A stretch of 64,000 nt of DNA from JAIEOG01 sp964519985 (GTDB taxonomy: Bacteria > Bdellovibrionota > FAC87 > UBA2466). This document shows positions 16,265 to 24,889 of the stretch, piece after piece; position 1 is the stretch's first letter; each line of letters opens with the position of its first letter. The stretch covers positions 124,001 to 188,000 of the forward strand of contig CAZFMF010000001.1 of assembly GCA_964519985.1 (NCBI GenBank), written 5' to 3'. The notes beneath the pieces are model-generated. The model did not search any database and was not told the DNA's origin. It was given only the letters and a program-made list of their open reading frames with translations. Made by a program: the position numbers and the translations under genes.

Positions 16265-17033
16265 TTTTTAATTCCTTATAGTATTTTCGAAATTTCCCCA
16301 TTCCTCTGAAGTTCGGATTCACTTGATATTCTTTGTGGTAGCGCTTGTAGTTAGCCACCGCTTCTTCCCAAGTCGCTTGGCGTTTCAGTAGGACAGAGGC
16401 TATTTCTCTTTTTCGAAATAACCAGCGAATTCCTGCGCAGATGGAAAGGCCAGCATCCAGCATGTCGTCTTCAGTTAAATTGAGGAAGTGATCTCGTAGC
16501 TCTTTGTGCTTATCTGTGAGGTAGGGGAGTGTTCCGTCCAACACCTGCATTAGCCCCCGGGCACGGTTTGGGCCCTTAAGTTTGTTGTTGGCATTTGTTT
16601 TAAAGCTAGATTCGGAAGCGATTAAAGCTTTTACTACCTCCGGTTCTAGAGGAGTCTCCGGAGACAAAACTTCGTTCCAATATTGTGTCCACCCCCAGAT
16701 GAGGGAGTCAAAAAGTGGGCTTTCTTTTCCGAATTTAGAAATTTGCGGCAACGGTTGTTTAGAGAATTCATTGAAATGTCGGCTGGCGATTTCACGAATT
16801 TCTTCCGGGTAAAACTGGTCTCGACCAGAGGGGTTCTTGGCACAAGTTGAAGAACGCGGATGCTCGCTAATAAAAGTACCGTCTTTCTTTTCATAGGGTG
16901 AAACGGTGGTGGCTTCGCGAAAATGCTGCCCCGGTGGACATAGTCGCCAACGGTGGACGGGCTTTGGAGGGCCAAAGACTTCTTTTTTGTTTAAAGCCTT
17001 TGTCTTTTTTCTTTTTGTGGTCCGTTTTGGCAT
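16251..17033 (-). CDS. Lytic transglycosylase-like protein (SLT domain)
   Basis: Protein of 260 residues. Residues about 138-240 show the goose-lysozyme/SLT pattern: VVKALIASESSFKTNANN with catalytic Glu, then ARGLMQVLDGTLPYL, then AGIRWLF and AVANYKRYHKEY. This would cleave peptidoglycan to 1,6-anhydro ends. There is no signal peptide; instead the N-terminus is very basic (KRTTKRKKTKALNKKE) followed by a region with RWRLCPPGQHF and HPRSSTCAKNP. Lack of a signal and coupling to a small exported protein (14-bp overlap) suggest a secreted-effector/immunity pair or a prophage-type lysin rather than a housekeeping enzyme. Confidence 0.8.
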   Translation of the reverse strand: MPKRTTKRKKTKALNKKEVFGPPKPVHRWRLCPPGQHFREATTVSPYEKKDGTFISEHPRSSTCAKNPSGRDQFYPEEIREIASRHFNEFSKQPLPQISKFGKESPLFDSLIWGWTQYWNEVLSPETPLEPEVVKALIASESSFKTNANNKLKGPNRARGLMQVLDGTLPYLTDKHKELRDHFLNLTEDDMLDAGLSICAGIRWLFRKREIASVLLKRQATWEEAVANYKRYHKEYQVNPNFRGMGKFRKYYKELKNEPL

Positions 17034-17233
17034 TTATTGACCATCTAGCCCGCTGAAATTGTTTGTGTCCCGGTTGGATTAAGCAACCTTCATTTTTAGT
17101 CGTTGGATCTCACGCTCCAACTTTAATCGTCAAATTACTTGTTCTAAAGTTTCCCATTTCATCTCCTCCTGACGCTTCCCACCCATCCTTGCAATTGGCA
17201 CTCCGAGAGCGGAAAGGTCTACGTGGAGGACAA

Positions 17234-17527
17234 ATGAAAGACTTCGAAGAAATGACGGACGAACCGCTTTTGGCGAGAGGGGAATTACTTGCCGCGCAGC
17301 TTAAGCACGAGGGAACGGTTTTGATGGCTCTCTATCGGCAAATTGCAGAAAGGGAGGGGCTCGAATTGGTGATACTGGACGAAGGCTTTGCCGATGTAGA
17401 ATTCAGGATGGACTTCACCTCGCGGACAATTCTCGAACTGCTTGAGACCAGAAGTCAGACCGTTGCTTCGACGGGAAAGGAGTTCGGGACGCTTGCTTCG
17501 GAGTTCCGCAACCTTTTTAAGAGGTGA
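17234..17527 (+). CDS. Small cytoplasmic protein of unknown function
   Basis: Protein of 97 residues from the ATG at 17234, which has GGAGGA at 17225-17230; in-frame sequence upstream of it is not convincing. It is acidic and mostly helical: MKDFEEMTDEPLLARGELLA, then LMALYRQIAEREGLELVILD and a C-terminal helix of ELLETRSQTVAS type. No family recognised and no neighbour on the same strand. Confidence 0.5.
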   Translation: MKDFEEMTDEPLLARGELLAAQLKHEGTVLMALYRQIAEREGLELVILDEGFADVEFRMDFTSRTILELLETRSQTVASTGKEFGTLASEFRNLFKR

Positions 17528-17565
17528 AGAGGTCGTGGTCTGGATTGGGTTGATACGCTGTGTTC

Positions 17566-17736
17566 CTATTTCAGCGGATGCAAGTCGACTAGAAACTTCT
17601 CGACCATGGACACGTAGATCAAAACTTCCACAGGAGTCACTTCGGCCGGATGGAGATCATCAAAGATCAAGTTGAGCAGCGATAAAAAACCCTGAAACTC
17701 TTCCGGGAGTCTGGCGTCCGAAAGCAACTGAGTCAT
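17566..17736 (-). CDS. Small protein of unknown function
   Basis: Protein of 56 residues from the ATG at 17736, with AGAGGG four bases before it (a TTG at 17769 would add 11 residues). Sequence is hydrophobic and helical (EEFQGFLSLLNLIFDDLHPA, EVLIYVSMVEKFLVDL). No recognised family; could be a short regulator or a chance frame. Confidence 0.35.
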   Translation of the reverse strand: MTQLLSDARLPEEFQGFLSLLNLIFDDLHPAEVTPVEVLIYVSMVEKFLVDLHPLK

Positions 17737-17826
17737 TTTTCCCTCTTTGCCTTGAGCGAATTGCGCCAAATGGTCGGTGACATCGGTATTAGGTTTTCGC
17801 CAAAATCAAAAATAACGCCCATTTTC

Positions 17827-17842
17827 ACTCCGGCGCCGGAGT
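17827..17842. repeat. Palindromic intergenic repeat, copy 1
   Basis: Perfect 16-bp palindrome ACTCCGGCGCCGGAGT between two divergent genes. The same core recurs at 20452-20467, inside a 24-bp palindrome. There is no T-run, so it is not a terminator; more likely a dispersed repeat or protein-binding site. Confidence 0.6.
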
Positions 17843-17934
17843 TGAGGTGCACTCCCGCGGCTCCTCGACCCAATGGCTTTCGACTTCCACCTTCGTCGCC
17901 ACGACGTGTACAATAATCGTCACGGGGGGTAGGG

Positions 17935-18333
17935 ATGAATCAATCGGGAAAGTCTCAAGTGAAACTATGGGCGGGCCGAGTGCTCAGTGGGCTGGCCGTT
18001 CTGTTCTTGTTGATGGACGCCGTCATGAAATTCTTCATGGATAAACTTCCTCCCGAAGCGCTTAAGGCGGGTGAAGCCCTGCAATGGCCCATGGAGCTGA
18101 TGCCGATGGTGGGCACGATTCTTTTGCTGTGTCTGCTTCTGTATGTCATCCCTCGCACTGCCGTTATGGGAGCGATCTTGCTAACGGGGTACCTGGGTGG
18201 GGCGATTGCGAGTCACGTTCGAGTGAGCAATCCGCTATTCACCCACACGCTGTTTCCGATCTATATCGCGATCTTTATCTGGCTAGGCCTCTACCTGAGA
18301 GACAAGCGAGTCAAAGCCATCATTTCGAAATAA
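17935..18333 (+). CDS. DoxX-like family membrane protein
   Basis: Protein of 132 residues with four predicted membrane helices (about 12-32, 51-71, 75-95 and 100-121). The N-terminal run RVLSGLAVLFLLMDAVMKFF, the Pro-Met-Glu turn after helix 1 and the short loops fit the DoxX_2 family of small four-helix proteins. The role is not established; relatives are linked to quinone or redox functions. GGGGG-type ribosome site before the ATG. It converges on the next gene with 9 bp between stops. Confidence 0.8.
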   Translation: MNQSGKSQVKLWAGRVLSGLAVLFLLMDAVMKFFMDKLPPEALKAGEALQWPMELMPMVGTILLLCLLLYVIPRTAVMGAILLTGYLGGAIASHVRVSNPLFTHTLFPIYIAIFIWLGLYLRDKRVKAIISK

Positions 18334-18342
18334 TCGCTCACT

Positions 18343-19512
18343 CTATTCGCGTTCCACCGGCGGTTTCGTCCCGAAATAAAAACGGTCTTCGCCTCTTCCC
18401 ACCGGCGCGTGGTACCACCAAAATCCGTCCACAACCTTCTCCCATTTTCCCCGGTAAGGGACTTCCACGTATTCCGGTGTAAGCTGTATTGGACCAACAT
18501 AAGACAGGGAGGGGAGCTGGGGTGGGCGCGCTTGCTCAATCCAATTTGCCTTTTCGAATGCGAAAGTCTTTAGCTGTTGGTCCTGGTTGGCAAAAAGAAT
18601 CGGCCGGTCAAGCTTCGCAATCGACTTCCAAGTCGCGGCAGACTTATTCCCCAGCTTTTCGAGGCGGAATGCCTTGTCCCGACTCAAGCCAAAGAAATCC
18701 CCGGTTAACGCACTTTGGATCCGGATGGCCCATAGGCTCGCGGTTGTTTTTGACGGTTGAACGATCGCGATGCTCGCGGACCAGATTTTCTTTGCGGAGA
18801 TATAGATGTTGTAGACTCGATTCTCTAAGAGCCGTTCCTCGGTATAAGGTTTCCCTAACTCCCCGGGATTTTCCACCAGCAGCGGGAGGGTTGTCCAATG
18901 GCCCTGAGAATCGTATTTCCAAGCGACGTATCCCCCGGATCCCAGGTCAAATGCGCGAATCACATTCTTGGCGGCGGTCGCACCCGCTACCTCCCTCCAG
19001 CGATACCCGATGGTGCTCGAACCTTTCCCTACCAACTCTTCACGGCGGTCGATCGGGACATGCAGAACTTTCGCCGGATAGCGTTTCTCGTTTTCGTCCT
19101 CCAAAACGAGTTCAAAACTACGGGCGGCATCGAGCCCGAAGAACTCTCCGCCCAAAACCGTATAGGGGCTTAGGTTAAAAGGCAGCATTTCAAGCTGGTC
19201 TTTTGACGCCCCCGCAAGAAGATCCTTTTCTGATTCCGCCCTCTGTAGAAAAGCATCGGCATCGGGAAAGGGCTTCACACTGAAAAGCGCCTGATAGTCG
19301 GGGCCTTTACCCTTCGAAAAAAACAGTCGGAAGAGGGGAGAGATTTGAGTTGCCGATTTTCGAATCACGTAGACACGGTTTGGAACAACTGTTTCCGCGA
19401 CACGATCCTCTTTCGCGGTTACCGGATCGATCGAAAACAACTTCGCTTCCTCTGCACCGAAAGCGTGACCCGCTGCAGAAAAAAGCAGAGCAAAAAGTAT
19501 GTAGATTCGCAT
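18343..19512 (-). CDS. Exported protein of unknown function
   Basis: Protein of 389 residues starting with a clear signal peptide (MRIYILFALLFSAAGHAFG, cleaved before AEE). The mature chain seems to contain two related halves: each has a GGEFFGLDAARSFEL- or TGDFFGLSRDKAFRL-type phrase (about residues 120-135 and 270-285) following a stretch with RVYVIRKSATQISP or RVYNIYISAKKIWS. So it is probably a duplicated beta domain. No cysteines stand out. No family recognised. Periplasmic or surface location is inferred. Confidence 0.65.
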   Translation of the reverse strand: MRIYILFALLFSAAGHAFGAEEAKLFSIDPVTAKEDRVAETVVPNRVYVIRKSATQISPLFRLFFSKGKGPDYQALFSVKPFPDADAFLQRAESEKDLLAGASKDQLEMLPFNLSPYTVLGGEFFGLDAARSFELVLEDENEKRYPAKVLHVPIDRREELVGKGSSTIGYRWREVAGATAAKNVIRAFDLGSGGYVAWKYDSQGHWTTLPLLVENPGELGKPYTEERLLENRVYNIYISAKKIWSASIAIVQPSKTTASLWAIRIQSALTGDFFGLSRDKAFRLEKLGNKSAATWKSIAKLDRPILFANQDQQLKTFAFEKANWIEQARPPQLPSLSYVGPIQLTPEYVEVPYRGKWEKVVDGFWWYHAPVGRGEDRFYFGTKPPVERE

Positions 19513-19628
19513 TGATTCTGCTTATCGACCGAAGGGAGGTTTGCCAACCACGGTTTTACCTGAAGCTTGACGGGCGCGGATTCTCGGTCCGATAGTCCCC
19601 GTTTGACCCAAAGGGTAAAGGGAGATCT

Positions 19629-20417
19629 ATGCGAAGCTGGTTTGTCATTGCACTCTTCGGAGCACTCAGTCTTTTTGCGGCCGTGCCTTCGATGGCTTCG
19701 TCGGCCTCAGTCGACCAGACGACCATCACGGGCGCCGTCTTTAAACCCAATCACGAAAACAAAGAGCTGGGTAATGCGTGGGAAGCTCCCGATGGCATTA
19801 CGTGGGGAGAAACGGCCGTTTGGAACAAAGGCACTCGGAATGAGACCCACCTCGACACCTTTGACCATGTGCAGAAGTACTGCATGCGACGCAGTGCCGA
19901 GGTTCCGACCGAGAATGATATCAAGAAATTGCGAGGCTACCTTTTCGACAAAAACGGTCGTTCGACTTGGATGCTTCCCAATGTGGCTTATCGATGCAGT
20001 TATGGCGATCGCGATGAGGACTGCGGATGGCAGTTTTGGACCGCCGAAAAGAAGAAGGTACATATTTTAAGAACGGGGACCTCGCCCACCATGCGCGATG
20101 ATCTCGCTTCGGTTCGTTGTATTATTCGGCGCGGCAAGAACTACAGCGTGCGGGGTTACGAGCGGAACGAGAACGGCTATCTGATCATGAAAAGCACTTA
20201 CATGCCGGATAAAGATGGAAGCGCCATTCTGAAGGACGACTACATCAAGAAGTACGGTTTGGATGACTACCAACGCTTCTTTCAAATCGGGCCCTATGGC
20301 CCGCGTGCGAGCCGGTTTCCCTCTCGAAGTTCGGGTAGCGAGGCCTACTTGCGCAATACCCGAGGGGAACGGGTCCCGATCCACGATGATCCCACCGGCC
20401 CGTACCGCGGGAAATAG
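19629..20417 (+). CDS. Exported protein of unknown function
   Basis: Protein of 262 residues with a signal peptide (MRSWFVIALFGALSLFAAVP, cleaved near SMA) and a good ribosome site (GGGAGA). The middle, with QKYCMRRSAEVPTENDIKKL, NGRSTWMLPNVAYRCS and DLASVRCIIRRG, recalls DUF1566-like secreted domains: 'aa.yC...g..LPt..e...l' and a closing 'vrCv'. Four cysteines in that region could pair. The tail is rich in Arg, Ser, Gly and Pro and probably disordered. Confidence 0.65.
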   Translation: MRSWFVIALFGALSLFAAVPSMASSASVDQTTITGAVFKPNHENKELGNAWEAPDGITWGETAVWNKGTRNETHLDTFDHVQKYCMRRSAEVPTENDIKKLRGYLFDKNGRSTWMLPNVAYRCSYGDRDEDCGWQFWTAEKKKVHILRTGTSPTMRDDLASVRCIIRRGKNYSVRGYERNENGYLIMKSTYMPDKDGSAILKDDYIKKYGLDDYQRFFQIGPYGPRASRFPSRSSGSEAYLRNTRGERVPIHDDPTGPYRGK

Positions 20418-20447
20418 GAGTCTAGAAGAACCAGTTTAGCTGGGAAC

Positions 20448-20471
20448 CTCCACTCCGGCGCCGGAGTGGAG
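20448..20471. repeat. Palindromic intergenic repeat, copy 2
   Basis: Perfect 24-bp palindrome centred between 20459 and 20460, containing the core ACTCCGGCGCCGGAGT also found at 17827-17842. It lies between two convergent genes and could terminate by structure, but no T-run follows on either strand. Confidence 0.6.
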
Positions 20472-20511
20472 TCTCATCGGCTCTCGTGCCAGAGATTGGG
20501 CTGGCAAAGAG

Positions 20512-22050
20512 TTACTCGGTCACGTGCCTCGGCTTAGGCCGACGGACCGCACCCGTATTGGAACGTGTAAACGGCTTTGCTGCCGGCTTACTAAAAGCGA
20601 TCGGTTTGCCGCGCGTGTGGCGTATCTCTTCGCCTTCTCGGAAGATCTTTAAACTGCGACCTCGGTTCGCCCGTTCATCGCGACGAAAAGGTGGGCGACC
20701 CGTGCGTCGGTCGTCTGCACGGAAAGCGGGACGGTTGGGGCGGCCGCCGCGGGGTTTGAACGCCGGGCGATCGGGACGTCCCATGGGCTTAAAGCCCCGC
20801 GGACGTTCCGGACGAGATTGAAACTTGGTTTGCGGGCGGGGTTTGAAATCGGGTTTGGGTTTCGCCGTCATCACCGGAGCAGGCGCCTTCGCGATCACGC
20901 CATGCGCGGCCGGTCGCGGGGCCGGGTGATGTATCGGGCGCTTGGGCGGGCGCGCGGGCTGCGAACGCTTTTTCCCAAAAGCTCCCGGAACGTGCGGTCG
21001 TCGCATCCCGCGCGGGCGGCGCTTAGGATCCATAAAGCTGATGGCGGTACCTTCGCGACCGATGCGGCCCGTGCGGCCGATACGGTGGAGGTAATCTTCT
21101 TGGGTGGCCGGGTAATCGTAGTTGATCACGGTTTCGATATCCGAGACATCGATTCCGCGGGCGGCGACGTCCGTCGCCACCAGGATTCGGGTTTGCCCAG
21201 TGCGGAAGGATTCCAAAGCGGCTTTGCGTTCCCCGTGGGTACGACCGCCGTGCATGCAACCCGCCGGTTGACCCGATTGCGTGAGGCGCCGCGCCACTTG
21301 CTCCACGCGACCTTGGGTATTGGCGAAGATCAGGATTTTTCCCGGACGCGCCTCCACGTGGTCCTGCAGCAAGCGCGGTTTTTCGACGTCATTCGTGTCG
21401 ATCGTCTCTTCGGTGATCTTGGGTTGTTCGGTAATCTGGTTGACCTGAACCCGCACCGGGTCTTTCAAATACTTGTTCGCCAGCTTTAGGATCTCGGGCG
21501 GCATCGTGGCGGAAAACAAATAGGTCTGACGTTCGGGGCCCAGGCGTTTGACGATCTGTTCCACCTGCGGCGCAAAACCCATGTCCAACATCCGGTCCAC
21601 TTCGTCGAGGATGAGAACATTGATTCGATCAATGGGCATTCCGAGATCGATATGCTCCATCAAGCGCCCCGGGGTCGCGATAATGAAATCGACTCCCGCT
21701 TTCACTTCATCGCGTTGGCGTCGGAACGATTCACCCCCGACGATCAACGTACTGTGAAGGTCCAGCGTTTCGCCGAGCTTGCGCATGAACTTATGAATCT
21801 GCGCGGCCAATTCCCGGGTGGGAGCCAAAATAAGAACTTGTTTGCCGGGTTGCGGGTAAAGGTAGCTGAGCACCGGAATGCCGAAGGCGCCCGTCTTACC
21901 GGTGCCGGTGGGGGCAATCGCTAGAATGTCCTTGCCCAGCAGCGCGGCGGGAATGGCCTGCGACTGAATGGGTGTGGGGGTCTTGAAATCCATCGCCTCG
22001 AGGGCGGAGAGCAGGGGTGGCGGCAGACCAAAGTCTTTAAAAGTACTCAT
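20512..22050 (-). CDS. rhlE: DEAD-box ATP-dependent RNA helicase, RhlE-like
   Basis: Protein of 512 residues from the ATG at 22050 (a TTG seven codons upstream is less likely). RNA helicase core in order: F..GL and TPTPIQSQAIP (Q motif, about 3-34), APTGTGKT (46-53), PTRELA (77-82), TPGRL (126-130), DEVD (149-152) where DEAD is usual, SAT (180-182), ATDVAARGID and HRIGRTGR. A tail of about 140 residues is rich in Arg, Pro, Lys and Gly (repeats like KPRPQTKFQSRPERPRGFKP) and should bind RNA. This fits RhlE/SrmB-type helicases of ribosome assembly or cold response. The DEVD box is a real deviation but seen in some family members. Confidence 0.92.
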   Translation of the reverse strand: MSTFKDFGLPPPLLSALEAMDFKTPTPIQSQAIPAALLGKDILAIAPTGTGKTGAFGIPVLSYLYPQPGKQVLILAPTRELAAQIHKFMRKLGETLDLHSTLIVGGESFRRQRDEVKAGVDFIIATPGRLMEHIDLGMPIDRINVLILDEVDRMLDMGFAPQVEQIVKRLGPERQTYLFSATMPPEILKLANKYLKDPVRVQVNQITEQPKITEETIDTNDVEKPRLLQDHVEARPGKILIFANTQGRVEQVARRLTQSGQPAGCMHGGRTHGERKAALESFRTGQTRILVATDVAARGIDVSDIETVINYDYPATQEDYLHRIGRTGRIGREGTAISFMDPKRRPRGMRRPHVPGAFGKKRSQPARPPKRPIHHPAPRPAAHGVIAKAPAPVMTAKPKPDFKPRPQTKFQSRPERPRGFKPMGRPDRPAFKPRGGRPNRPAFRADDRRTGRPPFRRDERANRGRSLKIFREGEEIRHTRGKPIAFSKPAAKPFTRSNTGAVRRPKPRHVTE

Positions 22051-22127
22051 CTTTTTATCCAATGCGGGCAATTGCGTCTAAGAAGGTCGGCAAGTTAGCA
22101 GGTTTGAAGGGGAAACTCCACCGACTC

Positions 22128-23399
22128 CTAATCTATCGCCTTTTGAAACTTCAGACTCTTGACTCTCTTATCAATCAGATCATTTATTCGCTTGGGAATC
22201 TTAGCTTTGGGTAGCTCCCGTTGAATCTGATCGGCTAGGGGTTTGTAATGCGCCAGTATCTGATCGGCCATGCGACGCAGTCGCTTCTTGAAGACCCCCC
22301 GCTTCAATCCCAGTTGATCTTCTAGCTGCTCGATTTGATTTTTGCCGATTTTTGAGAACTCATGGCGGTCACCGATCCGGAAGGAAAAGCTGGGCTCTAG
22401 CCCTTCGTAGATCGCGGTCGACATGAGATCATAAAAGGGCGTCAGAAGGTACTGGGACTTCTGTTGCAGTAGGAGCGAGATGTTTTTGGAGTGAGAATCA
22501 TTGTTGCCAATTATCAAGTTAAAGCAGACCCAATCCAGGATCCGTTCCAGGCTGGGATAGCGATGGGCAGAAGCAACGTGCTCCCTAAGGAACTCGTAGT
22601 TTTGTTTTAGGCTGGGACCTCCTCTTGACTCGTACTTGCTTTCGCTGGAGATGCCTTGCGCTTGGCAAAGATCCTGCTGATGAATTCGTCGTACGCCGCC
22701 ATCCACGTTACTCATTTGGCGATCGTATCGTTCGATCACAAAGAGTGGGTGATTGCCCTCGAAGACCTGGCAGGAAGGTATCTCCATTCCTACCGCTTTC
22801 GCGAGCTGCATGCAGTAGTACTCATTGTAAACCGACTCCTTCACTCCGCGTCGCCAGATTGGCACCTTTACAATGTGTGTAGTGGGATGTCCGTTCTTGG
22901 GGAGGAAAAATTTTCCATCCTTTAGAACGGCCGGAAACTTATCTTGGGCGCCGGCTAGAGAAAGATACCCCGCACTGGTCTCTGAAATGACCTCTGCTAC
23001 CGAGAGCCTCTCCTCGATGGCCTGGTCGATATTTTTCATGTCGATGGGAACCAGCTCTAGCGGACCTTCGGGGGCCTGGTAATTGGGTTGCTCAGTGAGG
23101 ACAATGGCACCGGCGCAGTCTCGGCCAAACTCGGCGAGGAAATCAAATACCCCGGATACTTTGTGGGCGGTTTCTAAGTCTTTTCGAACGTCTCCTTCTG
23201 GAAGTAGGTTCTCGAAAAAGGAGAGGGTGACTTTGTTGCCGAACTTCCCTTCTGTCTCGATGGGCATTGAAAGGCTGATGGCAAATGCATTTGGGTCTTC
23301 GCGCCAGGATTTCTCGTATTCGAAGGAATAGACGTCGTCGTCGTTCTTCGTTAGGCGCCCAACGTTCTTGCTTTCGAAGTAGGCGTAGAGCTCTTTCAT
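22128..23399 (-). CDS. hipA: HipA-type serine/threonine kinase toxin
   Basis: Protein of 423 residues, normal for HipA. The N-terminal HipA_N part reads FFENLLPEG and FDFLAEFGRDCAGAI; the P-loop-like GYLSLAGAQDKFPAV is at about 144-158; the catalytic loop is IGNNDSHSKN with Asp301 and Asn306; the metal Asp324 is in FYDLMS. HipA in E. coli phosphorylates glutamyl-tRNA synthetase and halts growth; relatives phosphorylate other tRNA synthetases. Its ATG overlaps the stop of hipB by one base (TAATG), as in translationally coupled hipBA. The catalytic residues are intact. Confidence 0.95.
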   Translation of the reverse strand: MKELYAYFESKNVGRLTKNDDDVYSFEYEKSWREDPNAFAISLSMPIETEGKFGNKVTLSFFENLLPEGDVRKDLETAHKVSGVFDFLAEFGRDCAGAIVLTEQPNYQAPEGPLELVPIDMKNIDQAIEERLSVAEVISETSAGYLSLAGAQDKFPAVLKDGKFFLPKNGHPTTHIVKVPIWRRGVKESVYNEYYCMQLAKAVGMEIPSCQVFEGNHPLFVIERYDRQMSNVDGGVRRIHQQDLCQAQGISSESKYESRGGPSLKQNYEFLREHVASAHRYPSLERILDWVCFNLIIGNNDSHSKNISLLLQQKSQYLLTPFYDLMSTAIYEGLEPSFSFRIGDRHEFSKIGKNQIEQLEDQLGLKRGVFKKRLRRMADQILAHYKPLADQIQRELPKAKIPKRINDLIDKRVKSLKFQKAID

Positions 23400-23617
23400 T
23401 AGTCTTCCATTCGCAGTACCACCTTGAAGCCCAACATCTTCCCGAGCTTCAAGAGGGTGGAAAGACGTACGCTTTTTTCACCCATTTCTATTTGGCTAAT
23501 GCCGTTGTGGGAGAGGTCACAGAAGTCCGCCAATTGCTTTTGGGTGATGTGTAGCTCGTTCCGCCGGTTCTTTAGAACCTTCCCTAGGTCGGCTTCGCTT
23601 TTGATGTTTTCGTCCAT
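23399..23617 (-). CDS. hipB: HipB-type antitoxin / repressor
   Basis: Protein of 72 residues from the ATG at 23617; longer in-frame readings would run through the operator palindromes and are not likely. It has an XRE-type HTH: LGKVLKNRRNELHITQKQLA, DFCDLSHNGISQIEMGEKSV, then LSTLLKLGKMLGFKVVLRM, the usual HipB ending with a short C-terminal strand. It would neutralise HipA and repress the operon by binding the three palindromes upstream. Confidence 0.92.
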   Translation of the reverse strand: MDENIKSEADLGKVLKNRRNELHITQKQLADFCDLSHNGISQIEMGEKSVRLSTLLKLGKMLGFKVVLRMED

Positions 23618-23630
23618 CACGCACCTTTCA

Positions 23631-23749
23631 ATTCTCACTATAGTGAGAATATCATACCCCGGACCAGGGATTCCTGGTTTTTTCTCACTATAGTGAGAAT
23701 ATCGGTCGAATTGGGTCAAAATTTAACTAATTCTCACTATAGTGAGAAT
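23631..23749. promoter_or_regulatory. Three-copy palindromic operator of hipBA
   Basis: The palindrome ATTCTCACTATAGTGAGAAT occurs at 23631-23650 and 23730-23749, and a copy differing only in its first base at 23681-23700. The copies are 50 and 49 bp apart, near five helical turns, so bound repressors would lie on one face. They start 14 bp before the hipB start codon. This is the arrangement expected for cooperative HipB binding and DNA looping, with a sequence unlike the E. coli TATCC-N8-GGATA sites. Confidence 0.85.
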
Positions 23750-23768
23750 GGGCAAAAAGCTAGGAGGC

Positions 23769-24677
23769 TTATAAGTTTAGAGCGTCCATGGCCGCTTTTT
23801 CGTAGGCCCCGTCTTCTCCGGGATAGCGAAGCAGTGAATCACAGCATTTGGATTCTTTGGCCAGCGCCCAGACAATGCTTTCTCCGGCGGGAGCAATATC
23901 GGGGAGTGCCTTTTGAATGGGGTCGCGGAACGCGGCGCTCGCATCGATGATCTTCCATCCCTTGGATTCCAACATCTTCATGACGTCGCCCAGGAACAAG
24001 GCGTTCAAAAGGTTGTGATGGACAAGCAGGGTGTGTTTAGGATTTCTCCCGGTTTTCCGGGCCAGCGCATCGTAGAACGTCACGCGATCCCAGATATGAT
24101 TCAGGTAGAACTCGCGAAACGGTTTCAAATCGGCGGACGGATCCTTCCGCAGCCGGTCGGCCAGGCGGGAGTCGATGTACCAGTCGGAGGCGTCCACGGT
24201 CACGTAGCCCATTGCGTAGCCCTGGTTTTTTAGAAAGCGGCGCACCGAGTCCCGTTTCGCTCGAGTCTCTCCTTCCTTGAGAAATGGAAAACGGAAGATT
24301 TTCGTAAACTGAGCCAAAGGTTTTAAAAGCGACTCGGCTTTCGCGATATCCAATTCATATTCTGCGCTCGTTTCTTTGGGATCGTTTAGATTTCGGTGGG
24401 AGTACGTGTGGTTCGCCAATAAATGGCCGGCTTTGTCCCATTCCTTTAGAAGCGCTTTCCCTTCGGGGCTATCTACCCGGGTTCCGCAGACAAAAAGGGC
24501 GGCTTGGACATCCTGCGTTTCGAGCGCCTTCCTAATCTCCGAATCCCTTTTTGAGGCGGAAAAAACCGGTGTGGCGTAGTGGTTCGGATCGTCCATGGTG
24601 ATGGCAATTTCGCCGGCCGATGCCAGGATTGGAAAACCCAAGGTGACAATTGCGAGGCAACGAGTGGAAAGTTTCAT
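23769..24677 (-). CDS. Exported polysaccharide deacetylase (NodB domain, CE4)
   Basis: Protein of 302 residues with a signal peptide (MKLSTRCLAIVTLGFPILAS, cleaved near AG). The NodB motifs are present: AITMDDPN with Asp29-Asp30, NHTYSHRN with zinc-ligand His90 and His94, and FRFPFLKEG (129-135), plus LLVHHN with a His near the C-terminus. It would remove N-acetyl groups from chitin-like or peptidoglycan glycans in the periplasm or outside. In predatory bacteria such enzymes mark or loosen prey wall; that link is inference only. Confidence 0.88.
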   Translation of the reverse strand: MKLSTRCLAIVTLGFPILASAGEIAITMDDPNHYATPVFSASKRDSEIRKALETQDVQAALFVCGTRVDSPEGKALLKEWDKAGHLLANHTYSHRNLNDPKETSAEYELDIAKAESLLKPLAQFTKIFRFPFLKEGETRAKRDSVRRFLKNQGYAMGYVTVDASDWYIDSRLADRLRKDPSADLKPFREFYLNHIWDRVTFYDALARKTGRNPKHTLLVHHNLLNALFLGDVMKMLESKGWKIIDASAAFRDPIQKALPDIAPAGESIVWALAKESKCCDSLLRYPGEDGAYEKAAMDALNL

Positions 24678-24889
24678 GGCAGCAAAGTATCACTAAGGCT
24701 CTTTTTGCAGAATTTTTTGTTGATACGTCTGATTTTTATTGATCCCGCATTTGAAATCCCATTATAGAAAGTGAATGCACCCGTCGTGCCTCAGTCCTCA
24801 TTACCGACCCTACCGCTATTGGCGGAGATACTAGTCTCCGTTTCACGTTTTTCCGTCTTTTTTAGTTTCTAATTTTGACTGAGGTTCGC
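24678..24889. other. Divergent intergenic region
   Basis: 212 bp between the deacetylase (minus) and an exported protein (plus). It is AT-rich next to the deacetylase start and has the inverted repeat CGGAGA/TCTCCG around TACTAG at about 24823-24840. No gene seen. Confidence 0.4.

Noticed and set aside
17827..17842. Rho-independent terminator
   Set aside because: It lies between divergent genes and has no T-run.
18489..19178. Open frame of 229 residues on the plus strand inside 18343-19512
   Set aside because: Antisense translation rich in Arg, Ser and Pro; the minus-strand gene has a clear signal peptide and repeats.
20818..21489. Open frame of 223 residues on the plus strand opposite the helicase gene
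   Set aside because: It is antisense to conserved helicase motifs, has Arg-rich low-quality translation and no ribosome site; the helicase is certain.
23618..23719. A longer HipB with 34 extra N-terminal residues
   Set aside because: The extension would be encoded by the operator palindromes; the ATG at 23617 gives the usual HipB N-terminus.
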